In this document: one piece after another, positions 1 through 10,447 of the stretch | Numbering within the stretch: the stretch's first letter is position 1 | How the letters are laid out: every line of letters starts with the position of its first letter | Notes under the pieces: generated by a model | The model's database searches: none | Told to the model about the DNA's origin: nothing | The model's input: only the letters and a program-made list of their open reading frames with translations | Assembly (NCBI GenBank): GCA_902729315.2 | Contig: LR746274.1 | Location: 6,259,037 to 6,323,036 of the forward strand | Origin: Spirodela intermedia | Taxonomy: Eukaryota; Streptophyta; Magnoliopsida; Alismatales; Araceae | DNA length: 64,000 nucleotides | Direction: 5' to 3' | Position numbers and translations under genes: made by a program

Positions 1-252
1 TTTAATATATTTATATTTAATATTTAATATAAAAATCATAAAAAATCATATTCTTTTAGAATTTTTTTGACATATTACTAGATATTATTTTACATCTCTA
101 TGAGAAACTTAATTTTTTTTTCACTATTTTAGAACCTTTTATCAAATTATAATTTATTTATTTATTTTGAAATATTTTTTAAAATTTAAAATTAGCATTT
201 TCTAGTTTTATAAATTTAAAATTTACATAATTCATTATATAATGACTAAGTC

Positions 253-880
253 ATGTCAAGTATGGACAACTACATCAAGTATTTCAAAAGGATATATGAA
301 GAACTATCAATCACTGATCATCTAGTGGATGAACTATCTATGATCTTTATTTTCCTCTACAGTCTTGGTCCTCAATACATCTCCTTTACCATTAGCATCA
401 ATGTAAATATCAATCATCTATCATTTGGATATTATTACCAACTTAAAATCTCATGATGTGATTCAAGCCTACTATCAGAATTGGCTCACAAGTTTCATAA
501 CCCTAGTGGCAAACAATGTCCAAATATCATCATAGTCCCGCAACAAAAAAAATTGGCAAAATCATTAATGACAAAACAAGGGAATTCAGCAAAATCAGGA
601 AAGAAATTGATGAAGATGAGACAGATCTAAACAGTATACACCTCGATGTTAGATTTGCTCTCAATTTGGACATAGGGGTAAAGAATGCAAAGAAAGATTC
701 TCGCAAAACTTTCTTACTAATCAACCCTATACCTTCATCCCTATCGGACCATTCTAGTAGAGCAAACCCCAAACTTACTACATGAACATCAGAAGCATCT
801 TTGAACCATCTATGGTAGGATCATGGTATCTAGACAATGGGGCTTCTCATCATGTTACACCGAATCAAAACATTATGAAT
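253..880 (+). pseudogene. copia gag and protease remnant
   Basis: The segment 253-456 translates to a gag (UBN2-type) stretch with MDNYIKYFKRIYEELS and VDELSMIFIFLYSLGPQY. A degenerate zinc knuckle (CSQFGHRGKEC) is encoded at about 656-688 in another frame. The protease active-site region WYLDNGASHHVT lies at about 824-860; in the family this is W-x-x-D-S/N-G-A. Frame changes between these pieces show loss of function. Confidence 0.8.
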
Positions 881-1089
881 TAATATATTCCATACCACAA
901 AAATGATCAACTCACCCATAGGTAATGGGATAGGTTTATCTATAAACTCTATTGGTAATAATACTTTAAATTCCAAAATATTTTTTTTAAAGACTAAAGA
1001 CATCCTACATCTACTTGCTGCCACAAGAAATTTACTTTATGTAGAGAAATTAGCTTCAAATAACTAAGTTTTCTTTTAAATTTCATGTC

Positions 1090-2080
1090 ACTTACTATCT
1101 TGTGAAGGATGGAAAAAACCACAAAATCCTCCTCAAGGGAACAACTAAAGATGGAGTCTATCTACTTCAAGGAACTAAACACAATCCGACTACTCTACTA
1201 AGAGAAAAAACTTCAACCAACATCGTACACAATCAATTAGGACATCCACAATTTAAAGTTTTGAAGTAAATAATCAATAAACATGAGCTTTGCACTACTC
1301 AATTACCTAAACATTACTTGTGTGACTCATGCTACATTGTTAAAGCTCATAAACACTTGTTTTCTAAATCTAATCGAATTTCTACTAAACCACTCAAATT
1401 TATGGAGACCTTCTCCCATACTTTCATATTGTGGTTTTTCTTACTATGTTATTTTTATTAATAACTATAATAACTATGTTTGGCTTTATCCTATAAAACT
1501 AAAAAGCAATGTGTGTAATGTCTTCTTAGAGTTTCACAAACGTATGGAAAGATAATTTTCCACCAAGATCATCTCATTTCAATGAGATTAGGGGGGAAAG
1601 TTTCAATTCTTCTAAAAATATTTTAAAAATGAGGGCATAATCCATAAAGTCTTATGCCCTCATACTTCTGAGCATAATAGAACTACTGAAAGAAAGCATA
1701 GATATCTAATTGAGACATGCCTATCCCTTCTTTAGCAGAGTATGTCACAAAGATATTGGGATGAGGCAGTATTCACATCTGTTACTTAATAAACAAAATG
1801 CCAACATTCATCTTAAGGAACAAATCTCCTTCTAAAGTATTTTTTAAAATTCAACTTGATTATAGCATTTTAAAAACATTTGGGTGTCTTTATTATTGTC
1901 ATCTATGTGCATATGCTTCTAATAAACTTACTTCCATATCAAATTATTGTCTTCCTCGAATATAGCTCTATGCACAATGGATACCGATGTCTATTTTTAA
2001 ACTCAGGTAAAATCTTTATATCTTGCCATGTCATTTTTAATGAAAACATGTTTCCCTTCTCAAACCCAAAAATGATTTAA
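1090..2080 (+). pseudogene. copia integrase remnant
   Basis: The GAG-pre-integrase motif LGHPQFKVLK is encoded at about 1238-1267. It is followed by zinc-binding-like Cys/His residues (HELCTTQLPKHYLCDSC) near 1283-1340. The integrase core start (PLKFMETFSHT-like) follows at about 1390. The rest is AT-rich and interrupted, and the catalytic D,D-35-E residues cannot be followed with confidence. Confidence 0.7.
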
Positions 2081-2529
2081 AATTCTTCAATTCATGATGC
2101 ATTTGTAGGGATTGTAGGACATTCCCCGAATTTCTCATCTCATATCCATATTATTATAAATCAAAACCTTCCTCCCTAGCCCCAAAATTATGGATCTCAA
2201 TATATTTTGACATCTGTGAGAACAATTGATGATCCTCCTAACTTACCATGAGACAACACAAAAATAAATATTCTCACAAGACACTTACACTCCATCACCC
2301 TCTGACTCATATTCATCACCTTTTACCTCTGATAGAGAAGATCTTCTTGATTAGAATCAGCCTTCAAGCACACCCTCATCTCTAGAAAAACATCAATCAC
2401 TAGTAGACATATATCGTGATTGTGGAATAGATCTTTAGAAACTTTAGACCAAACATTAACCTAAAGCACACCTATCCACCAGACATCCACTACTAATTTA
2501 TCTCACTTCTACCATTATGAACACTCTAG

Positions 2530-3405
2530 AACCATCAACCTTCTATGCAGCCATTAAGAATCCCCATTAGGTCCAAGCCATGGTCTCGAAATATAATGCT
2601 TTAATCAAACATAACACCTAGAAGTTAGTTCCCCGATTACCTAATCTTCAAAGCATAGATACAAACTAAATGTGATAGGATATAAATGGGTTTATAAATT
2701 GAAACAAAAATCAGATGATATCATAGATAGATACAAAGCCATATTAGTACCTAAGGCATTTCATCAACAAGAAGGGTTTGACTTTTATGAAACTTTTAGT
2801 CATGTTATTAAAATGACCAAATAAGGATTCTCTTAGTTTTAGCTACCACCTACTACTTGTTTATTCATCAATTAGATGGTTCTAATGCTTTTCTACATGG
2901 AGATTTATCAGAAACAATTTACATGGAACAGCCTCAAGGTTTTATTGATTGAAAATTCTCAAATCACATCTACAAATTAAACAAATATATTTATGATTTA
3001 AAACAGTCTCTTAGGGCATGGTTCTGCAAACTCATAACTTGTCTTCATACCATAGGTTTTCTAGGATCGAAAATCAATACTTCTCTTTTCTACAAACTTC
3101 ATTCATGTTTTCTAATCTTTTTCTTAATTTATGTCAAATGATATTCTTTTAATTAGTCCTGATTAAACTAGCATTAAAAAATATCATTTAATTTCTTCAT
3201 CAAAGATTCTCTATATGTGGCTCACTATTTCTTAGGTATAGAATTAATCCGAATTCTCAATAGTTTCTCTATATCTCAAACCACATATATAGCTTCCCTC
3301 TTGCACAAAGCCAAAATAAAAGATTTCAAACCTCTAAGTACTCCCTATTCTACATCTCCCTCTCAAATACAATCATCTGCTCTAGTCGATTGTATTATGT
3401 ATTGA
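2530..3405 (+). pseudogene. copia reverse transcriptase remnant
   Basis: RT motifs are readable across frames: GYKWVYKLKQKSDD near 2678, KAFHQQEGFDFYETFSHVIK near 2755, and QLDGSNAFLHGDLSETIYM near 2870. The connection segment AHYFLGIELIR to KPLSTPYSTSPSQ covers 3217-3380. Where the family carries the catalytic Tyr-x-Asp-Asp box (about 3130-3145) the sequence reads Tyr-Val-Lys followed by a stop, so the polymerase is dead. Confidence 0.85.
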
Positions 3406-3410
3406 AGCCT

Positions 3411-4101
3411 AGTGGGATCCCTCCAATATGTATTATGCCTGACATAGCTTATGCCATAAATAAAGCATGACAAAAAATGTTGCTCCTACAGCTAATGACT
3501 AGGCGGCTTTGAAGCACTTATTAAGATATCTTAAATGCATGATTTTTCATGGACTTCATTATAGCAATCAAGCTTCATCAACAATTTTGTCATTTAGTGA
3601 CATGGACTAGGCTGGATCAAAAGAAGACAAACAATCAACATGGGGTATCTTATTTATCTTGGACCAAATTTAGTCTCATGGAGTTCAAAAAACCAACCTA
3701 CTATATCAATATCCAGCACATAAGTAGTGTACAAATCATTGACAAATACAATGGTGGAGCTCCTCTGGACACAACGAATTCTTACAGAAATTCACATCAA
3801 CACGACAAGGCCAACTCTCTACTATGACAATTTAGGCGCAACATAGCTCGTAACAAACCTAGTCTTTCATACACGAACCAAGCACATGGAGATAGACTTC
3901 CACTTCGTCCAAGAATATGTCACCTCCAAAGCCCTACAAATTTCATTTGTTCCAAGCAGTCAGCAACTAATAGACATTCTAACGAAGCCATTACCTAAAG
4001 CTCAATTTCTTTATCTTCCAAACAAGCTTTGCATTTATCCCATGCTCAGCTTAAAAGGGAGTGAAAAGAAAAAGTCAACTAACAAGCAAAGGAAACGGTA
4101 A
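3411..4101 (+). pseudogene. copia RNase H remnant
   Basis: This is the RNase H domain of the same element, in several frames. The clear C-terminal piece at 3886-4101 contains HMEIDFHFVQEYV and DILTKPLPKAQF, a hallmark of the copia RNase H end (H-I-D-x-x-x-H-F and LTKxLP). It runs straight into the polypurine tract. Confidence 0.85.
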
Positions 4102-4340
4102 TCACCAATAGCCAGCTAATAGACACATCAATAAATAGTGACACATCATATGCAATCAATGGCTAAGATCACTCTGATCCAACAGATCTAATCTGATGAC
4201 ATTACCTATAAATAGATGTACAATATGATTCCAATTAAAAAATGCAATTTTCTATTTTTTGTTTCCATCTTGCACTTCTTCTCTCTTCCACTTCTCTGTT
4301 CTTCTTACCCTTAAATTTTCTCTTCTTCTTCTTCGTTGTA
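4062..4340 (+). repeat. Probable 3' LTR of the copia element
   Basis: The segment starts with TG directly after the polypurine tract and carries a TATA box (TATAAATA at about 4207-4214) roughly 145 bp in, as plant copia LTRs do. A pyrimidine-rich stretch follows near 4265-4330. The right end is a guess because the matching 5' LTR is not in the window. Confidence 0.5.
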
Positions 4341-4934
4341 GACAATCTCCGAGTCTTCTCTCTCTGCTAGCCCTATGATCGGCGGCAGTGACAACGACCT
4401 CACATGTCCGATGGGGGCATCGCCACCTCCACCATCGTTGCGATTGAGAACCAGCACCCTATATGTGGTGGAGGTGAGGGACACGATGTGGGTCCGGTGA
4501 TCGTCTCCGGAAAGGATTATCCCCATCCGCCGGAGGGGTTTGGCGACCGCCAATTCGAAAGAGACGCAGCCCATCAGAGACCGGCTTCCTCCTCCGGCTG
4601 CATACGCCGCCGCTGCCGCCATTTCTGATAAACGTATGGGCTGTCTGCAGCTGAGGTTGTTGGATGCAACGTCGGGTGCCCTCGCAATCCCACGGGGGCC
4701 CGCATCCGTCCTATCATCTCCCAGATCAAATAGATCTTTTCCCTCCGATAATGAAGAAAAATAAGAAGAAAAGAGGAAGACGGCGGTAGAATACATTCAA
4801 AGATTCCAACTTTCGTTACAAGGCTGGGATTTTAATTTTGAAAAATCCTCCTTTTTCCTCCTCCCCTTCATAAATTCCCATTCGATATAAATGACGAGTA
4901 CATATATATACGTTTATAGTCTTCTGGTGTCTGG
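4341..4934. other. Spacer; no recognised gene
   Basis: A 161-codon frame is open on the - strand at 4311-4796 and shorter ones are open on +. None resembles a known family, and the protein is low-complexity at both ends. The 3'UTR of the adjoining carbonic anhydrase gene probably occupies 4800-4934. Confidence 0.5.
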
Positions 4935-5087
4935 TCAGACGCCCTCGTGGTAGAGGAGGACCCGGCGGCCGTTCAGAAGCTGAGTCGGCCTCGAGTTGTT
5001 CCGGTAGTCCTCCTCAAGGAGCAAGCTCAGTGACGCCGCCTGCTCCCTGCTGATCTCCCTCACCTGCAACGAAGCTTTCCTTGTTAG

Positions 5088-5137
<50 letters not shown>

Positions 5138-6122
5138 GTACCTTGCCGAGGACGTTCCAGATGACGTTCTCAGTGCAGGGGGGCGTCGAGAGGGAGCCCA
5201 TGTAGCGGTAGTACTTGTTCGTGTGGCGCCTCAGGGCCTTCGTTTCCACGAGCCCGGCGGTGACCGTCGCGTTATACTTGCCGCCGTTGACCTCCCTCGA
5301 CATCTGGTACATCTCCTCCTTCAGCTGCGCCACCACAAACCCTAATCAGTGACCCTAATAATCTCTCCACATAGGCTCCTCAGAGAGGGAGATATAGGCC
5401 TCCGACCTGGTAGAGGAACGGGTCGGCGTGGCCGTACTTGTACAGGACGGCGACGACGCTGATGTTTCCGTCGGCGCTGAAGTGGACGAGGTGCATCTCC
5501 GTCGGGTACCTTGAGACGGAACCCCGTCAGAGAAGAGCTCGCCGGAAAATGAGTGGGCCGCGGCGATTTGGCGGCTTACCGGACTCCGTCGATGGTGTGC
5601 TCGGAGGGCGAGTGCCAGTGCATCTGCTCGAGGGTGTAGTTCTTACCGTCGATAACCATGACGCCCACTTCGTCGCCGTACTTGAGCTGCCATGGCCATC
5701 GTCGTCTTCGTGAGAACCCAAAAATATCACATCTCTGCGTCGCCGGTAATGAGGAGAAGAAGGTACCATGACGTTGAAGCCGTTGTCGACGAGGGTGGCG
5801 TTCGCGGGGTTGTAGTCCCTCTCGAGCTGCTTCAAGCTCCGATCGACTACGGCGGTGGCCCCGACGATGTTGATGGGAGACTGCCGGGTGCCATTGGAGC
5901 AGAGGAAGTAGTCCGGGCTCAGCTCCCCCCACTTATCCGGGCTGATCGTTCCGCTGTACCCGAACTTTACGAATCCTGCGTACACATGAAAGGCAAGGAT
6001 TTGTCCTTCAGATTCTAGAGAGAGAGAGAGAGGAAGGTTCACTTCTTCTTACGGTGTGCACTGGCGCATACGCCAAGGGCGGAGACGACCCCGATCAGGC
6101 AGATGGCGACTGAATAGGCCAT
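4935..6122 (-). CDS. Alpha-carbonic anhydrase, copy A
   Basis: The product hydrates CO2 to bicarbonate using zinc. Six exons give a continuous 266-residue frame: 6122-6053, 5975-5767, 5686-5580, 5509-5407, 5324-5142, 5063-4935. The N-terminus MAYSVAICLIGVVSALGVCAS is a signal peptide, so the enzyme enters the secretory pathway. Motifs in order are CSNGTRQSPINI, then QMHWHSPSEH with two zinc His ligands, then EMHLVH with the third His, then SLSTPPCTENVIW, with NNSRPTQLLNGRR near the end. The two Cys (in CSNGT and TPPCTE) match the disulfide of the plant alpha-CA1 group. Several N-glycosylation sequons (NGT, NAT, NYT, NIS, NNS) are present. The proton-shuttle His of animal alpha-CAs has no counterpart in LVDNGFNVM. 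The closest family match by memory is Arabidopsis alpha-CA1, reported in the chloroplast after ER transit. It is paired with copy B in tandem. Confidence 0.93.
5091..5133. repeat. (GA)n in carbonic anhydrase copy A intron 5
   Basis: About 21 units start a few bases inside the exon 5 donor. On the sense strand the intron begins GTACCCAT followed by (CT)n. Confidence 0.95.
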
Positions 6123-7602
6123 TGCCAGGAAGAAAATGGAATTATTCTCCCTTCACCGTCTCGGAGCCTACCTTTCTCTCTCTCTCTCTCTCTCCTCTTT
6201 TGGAGCAGAGGAAAGGATGATTTGTTCAAAGATGCAATGCCTGCGAAAGCTTATATAGAGAGCGAAAGGAGGATCCTGTGGCCATGGCAGTTATTAGTTC
6301 ACCCCTGGTTCACTTTTTTTGGGAGAATCACAGCCTCGATTCTTGTCAACGCATCTCTCACTCTCCCACTATCTCTCTCTCTCATGATGGGAAGATCAAA
6401 TGACGACCTGTGAGAGAGAGAGCACGCTGAGAATTGACGGAACCTATCCTCCACGCCGAAAGTCTAAGAGAGAGAGTGGCCAGTATATTTCCTTTAATAG
6501 ATTAACAAAGTAAGTTGAAGATACTATACATCCATGACTACGATGATTCGATTTAAATATGGTTAATGGGCTTGGTCCACGCAAAAGTCAGGTTGAGAAT
6601 CACTGGCTAGATAATTCCCCCCTAGGGAAGTCTTCTTCTCGGTGATGAGATAGAGAGAGAGATGAGGGGGGGTGGCGGGAAGCCGCTTCTCGTGAAGGTG
6701 TCTACGGGGGAGGAACTCAACCGGGGCAGTCGGCTTCCACTAGCAAGTTACCTCTGGGAAGGGGACAACCAAACGATACTAATCCACAATGGTCGCCGTC
6801 ACAGAGAGAGAGAGAGAGAGAGAGAGTATGGCTGCCGCCGGACGTCATAACATTAAACCCACCCTATTATTTTATCCTATTTTCAAATTTATTACAATTT
6901 ATAACAACTAATCGCCACTAGCATTAACTTAATTTATTTTTTTTAGCTCGTTGCAAATTGGTTGACCTCGGATCCTGAAAACTCCCTGTAAGCTACGCCA
7001 CTCTGCTCATGCAATCAATAACTCTACGATGAGTATACAAAAAATTTACGCTATTTTATGGCATCACGGGGGTGACGTAGGCCCTGCGGAATCAGATGAC
7101 ACGACGATGCAGGCGGGGTTCAGCGACCTTGTTTTTCAGCTTTTCTGCACCCCCCTCATGGTGGCGCCGCCCCCGATCTACCCATCCCTGGCTGACGGCG
7201 ACATCTCCGTCGCCGCCGCCGCCGCCCCCGCCCCCGCCCCCGCCATCTTCTCCAGCTGCTCTCCTTACCGCAAAATTCTTCCTGCGGGTTATGCGGCGAG
7301 GTCAACGGCTTCAAGACTCTGCGGAGATTCCCCTTACAGAATTCAACGGCTTGTGTGGGCTCTTCGGCGGGAGCTCAGCGGGTCGACCTCACTTCCCCAC
7401 ACAATCTCACTGCTCACCGGATAAGACGACGGGCGCCGCGAACCTGGCTATCCGGCGGGCCGCCTTAGAGAGAGAACCCTAATCTCACGGCATCATCATC
7501 AAGAACCGCGGTGGATACAGCTGGGGTTTTAATCATAAAAAATTACACCCTTTCCTCCATATATTCATATATCAAATCTACCCCCTTTCTGTTGCCTCCC
7601 TC
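6123..7602. other. Spacer between carbonic anhydrase copies
   Basis: 6123-6840 is the duplicated promoter of copy A, with GA/CT runs at 6175-6193 and 6802-6827. 6840-7030 is AT-rich. 7030-7500 is GC-rich with CCG/GCC runs, open in more than one frame without a recognisable product. 7500-7602 is probably the 3'UTR of copy B. Confidence 0.5.
6251..6257 (-). promoter_or_regulatory. TATA box of carbonic anhydrase copy A
   Basis: The - strand reads TATATAA about 130 bp upstream of the ATG. The same box and flanks (AAGCTTATATAGA on +) recur at the equivalent place in copy B. Confidence 0.65.
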
Positions 7603-8787
7603 CTAGACGGCCTCGTGGTAGAGGAGGACCCGGCGGCCGTTGAGGGGCTGAGTCGGCCTCGAGTTGTTCCGGTACTCCTCCCCCAAGAGCGAGCTCAGCG
7701 TGCTCGCCTGCTCTGGGCTGATATCTCTCACCTGCAAAATCAGAGCGAGGAATGGAACAGCACGGATCGATGAGGCGAGATCAAGAGCTGAGTATATTCG
7801 AGAGAAAGACTCGGCCTTTCATATCTTTTATCGTACTCGGAGTCGAGAGAAAGAGAGAGAGAGAGAGAGGAGGTGGGAGGGAGAGAAATGGGTACCTTGC
7901 CGAGGACGTTCCAGATGACATTCTCGGTACAGGGCGGCGTCGTGAGGGAGCCCACGTAGCGGTAGTACTTGTTCGTGTGGCGCCTCAGGGCCTTCGTGTC
8001 CACGAGCCCGGCGGCGACGTGCGCCTCCTCGTCGCCGGCGCACACCTCCTTCGACAACTCGTCAACCTTCTCCTTCAACTGCGCCACCACAAACCCTAAT
8101 CAGTATCCTTAATCTCTCCCCGCCGGGCGCTCAGAGGGGAGAGAGAGGCCTCCGACCTGGTATAGAAACGGGTCGGCGTGCCCGTACTGGTACAGGATGG
8201 AGACGACGCTGATGTTCCCGTCGTCGCTGGCATGCACCAGGTGCATCTCCATCGGGTACCTGAAGGCCGGAGGAGAAGAAGAGCTCTCTCAGAGCTTGCC
8301 GGAAATGAGTGGAGCGTAGCGATTCGCGGCCTACCGGATTCCCTCGAGAGTGTGCTCGGAGGGAGAATGCCAGTGCATCTGCTTCAGCGTGTAGTTCTTG
8401 CCGTCGATGACCATGGCGCCCACGTCCTCGCCGTAGCTCAGCTGCCATCGCCGTCATCGTCGTCATCGTCATCGTCTTCTTCATGAAACCCTAAAATATT
8501 GTATCTCTGCGTCGCCAGAAATGAGGAAACCTAGGTACCATGATGTTGAAGCCGTTGTCGACGAGGGTGGCGTTGGCGGGGTTGTAGTCCCTCTCAAGGG
8601 GCTTCAAGCTCAGGTCAACGACGGTGGCGGCCCGGACGATGTTGATGGGCGACTGCCGGGTGCCATTGGAGCACAGCGAGTAGTCCGGGCTCAGTTCGCC
8701 CCACTTCTCCGGGCATATCGTCCCGCTGTACCCGAACTTCACGAATCCTTCAAACAAATTCATGGGGAGGATCCTTTCGTCAGATTC

Positions 8788-8830
<43 letters not shown>

Positions 8831-8942
8831 AGGGAGGGAGAGACGGAGACGTTGAGGTGCATTTCTTCTTACGGTGAGCTCCAGCGCATGCGATGAGAAG
8901 GGAGATGACCCCGAGCAGGCAGATGGCGACTTGAGTTGCCAT
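7603..8942 (-). CDS. Alpha-carbonic anhydrase, copy B
   Basis: This zinc enzyme hydrates CO2 and is the tandem paralogue of copy A, with the same six-exon layout. Exon 1 starts at 8942 with a signal peptide (MATQVAICLLGVISLLIACA). Later exons carry CSNGTRQSPINI, QMHWHSPSEH (two zinc His), EMHLVHA (third His), SLTTPPCTENVIW, and NNSRPTQPLNGRR near the end; the stop is TAG at 7603-7605. Differences from copy A include ICPEKWG instead of ISPDKWG, which adds a Cys, a changed helix near the exon 5 start (VDELSKEVCAGDEEAHV, another Cys), and loss of one N-glycosylation sequon there. All catalytic residues are kept, so the copy looks functional. Intron 1 holds (CT)n on the sense strand and intron 5 a CT-rich tract. 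Confidence 0.92.
8789..8824. repeat. (GA)n in carbonic anhydrase copy B intron 1
   Basis: About 18 units, reading (CT)n on the sense strand. Copy A has a much shorter run at the matching place (about 6016-6032). Confidence 0.95.
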
Positions 8943-10447
8943 TGCCGGGAAGAAGGCAGACGGCGATTGTTAGTCTAGCTTCCTCTCCTCCCTAGGAACC
9001 CAACCTTCTCTCTCTCTCTCTCTCTATCCTTTGCAGCAGAGGGCAGGATGATCTGTTCAAAGGTCGGATCGCTAAGAAAGCTTATATAGACAGCGAGGAT
9101 TTCGTGGCCATGTCCGTTATTCGTTCATCCCGGGTCTACTATTTTTGGAGATTCAAAGCTGCGCCTTTGGTCCCCGCCGCTACCCTCTCCGTGTCTCTCT
9201 CAGTGATTTGTGGTGGAGAAAACCAGCTAGAGAGAGAGAGAGCGAGAGAGAGAACCCAGGATGGACAGAAACCTGATCCTTCACGCCGGCGGTCTGTATG
9301 TTTCCATTAATAGATTAACGACCTTGTTGAGGATATTAAGCAAGTATGAATTCAAATCAGTGAAGATAAAGCATTCTAAATAGGGTGTCCTAGTTAATAG
9401 GAAGCCGGATGCAGAATCCCAGGAAAGATGGTACCCCTCCAAAAGTCTTCTCGTGATGAGGGAGGAATAGCGGCCTCCGCACCTCGTGAAGGTGGCGGGC
9501 AAAAAAAGGGGAGGAGCTCGATCGGCCTCGTCAGTCTCCGCAGGCCGCGACGAAGAGAACAAGTTCTTTCCGTGAAGGAGACAAGCATGCGAGACAATGA
9601 ACCTGCGGTGGTCGTCGTCAGGGGGGAGAGAGATTGGGAGGGGGAGAGAGAGAGAGAGAGAACCCAATGGAGCCATGATTAGAAAACGACGGCCAGAGAC
9701 CCCGTATGGCCGTCATCGTCGAACCAGGTGGAGAGAGAGAGAGACAGAGACACAGAGAGACAGAAATGACTATCATTTCCCTCCCCCCCGCCCCAACCAA
9801 CGAAGGATGACCGAGAGAGCTGTGTAACAAAGGACGGGAACAAATGACGGCCGAGGCACCGAGTAGGAAGCCGATTGAGACCAGAACCCATCCCAGCACA
9901 AGAACACCTTCCGAAGGGAGAAGAACCAGGTAATCAATCTACTGATAGGAAGGAAAATACGAGGGGGGATCAAGCCGGGCACCGGAAAAGCCTACCGCTT
10001 TGGGAAGCTTTTCTGAGGGCTCTTCCCGATCCGGAGAATCCCCCTCTCGGCATGTCAACTCCATGGCCATTACCGGAAGATGCTCCGCCTTCATTAAGAA
10101 CAAGTGGATAGGCAAGACCTGGCCCCGAGAGAGCTTCGAAAAGCTGGGAATCTTCCGCCACACAAAACAGTGTTGAAAAGAGGGTCCGCCGAAAGGCCAC
10201 TCCCTTTCCCGTCCGATCGGGGCTTCCGGAAAGAGTGAGGAGAAAGAAGGATAGAGACAGAGAGCGACAAAGGCATTCATTACGATACCTACCGAAAGTT
10301 ATGGATTAAATGGATGTCCGCAACCCACAAGCGAACAAATACAAGGCGGAGGATTGAAAGGGTTGACCCCCGGAAGCAAGAGGGGATCAACGTGGATGTA
10401 CATGCACCAGGGAGGGATCACCACGAAAGCCTCGGAGCCGCTCTCAG
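8943..10447. other. Copy B promoter and 3' flank of the next gene
   Basis: 8943-9700 is duplicated promoter DNA with GA runs (9230-9255, 9640-9660, 9730-9765). 9780-10447 has no recognised gene; its left part is simple GA/CA-rich sequence and the right part is probably 3'UTR of the thioredoxin/GST_N-like gene. Open frames here are low-complexity or repeat-driven. Confidence 0.5.
9082..9088 (-). promoter_or_regulatory. TATA box of carbonic anhydrase copy B
   Basis: TATATAA on the - strand lies about 140 bp upstream of the ATG, in a block homologous to the copy A promoter. Confidence 0.65.

Larger units (their letters stand above)
1..4340 (+). mobile_element. Degenerate Ty1/copia LTR retrotransposon, 5' end outside window
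   Basis: Pieces of a copia polyprotein follow each other in the canonical order gag, protease, integrase, reverse transcriptase, RNase H on the + strand. They are broken by many frame changes and stops. A polypurine tract (TTAAAAGGGAG) at 4051-4061 is followed by a TG that should open the 3' LTR. The 5' LTR would lie left of the window; the AT-rich bases 1-240 may be leader. The order PR-INT-RT-RH (integrase before RT) is what defines Ty1/copia against Ty3/gypsy. The element cannot be autonomous in this state. Confidence 0.88.
4935..6840 (-). repeat. Tandem duplication, unit A
   Basis: The unit includes the carbonic anhydrase gene, its TATA region (about 6220-6310), an upstream block with TTTAATAGATTAAC (about 6494-6507) and a block with AAGTCTTCTTCTCGGTGATGAG (about 6628). 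All recur in the same order 2.67-2.83 kb to the right. The upstream limit near 6840 is approximate. Confidence 0.8.
7603..9700 (-). repeat. Tandem duplication, unit B
   Basis: This is the partner of unit A. It matches in coding sequence, exon-intron layout, TATA region (about 9060-9150), the upstream TTAATAGATTAACG block (about 9306) and the GTCTTCTCGTGATGAG block (about 9441). Promoter and introns are much more diverged than exons, so the duplication is not recent. Confidence 0.8.

Noticed and set aside
4311-4796. 161-codon frame on the - strand
   Set aside because: No family resemblance, acidic low-complexity end (EEEEEK), overlaps the presumed LTR; not supported as a gene.
7029-7482. GC-rich frames between the carbonic anhydrase copies
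   Set aside because: Two frames are equally open, rich in Pro/Ala, without splice support or family match.
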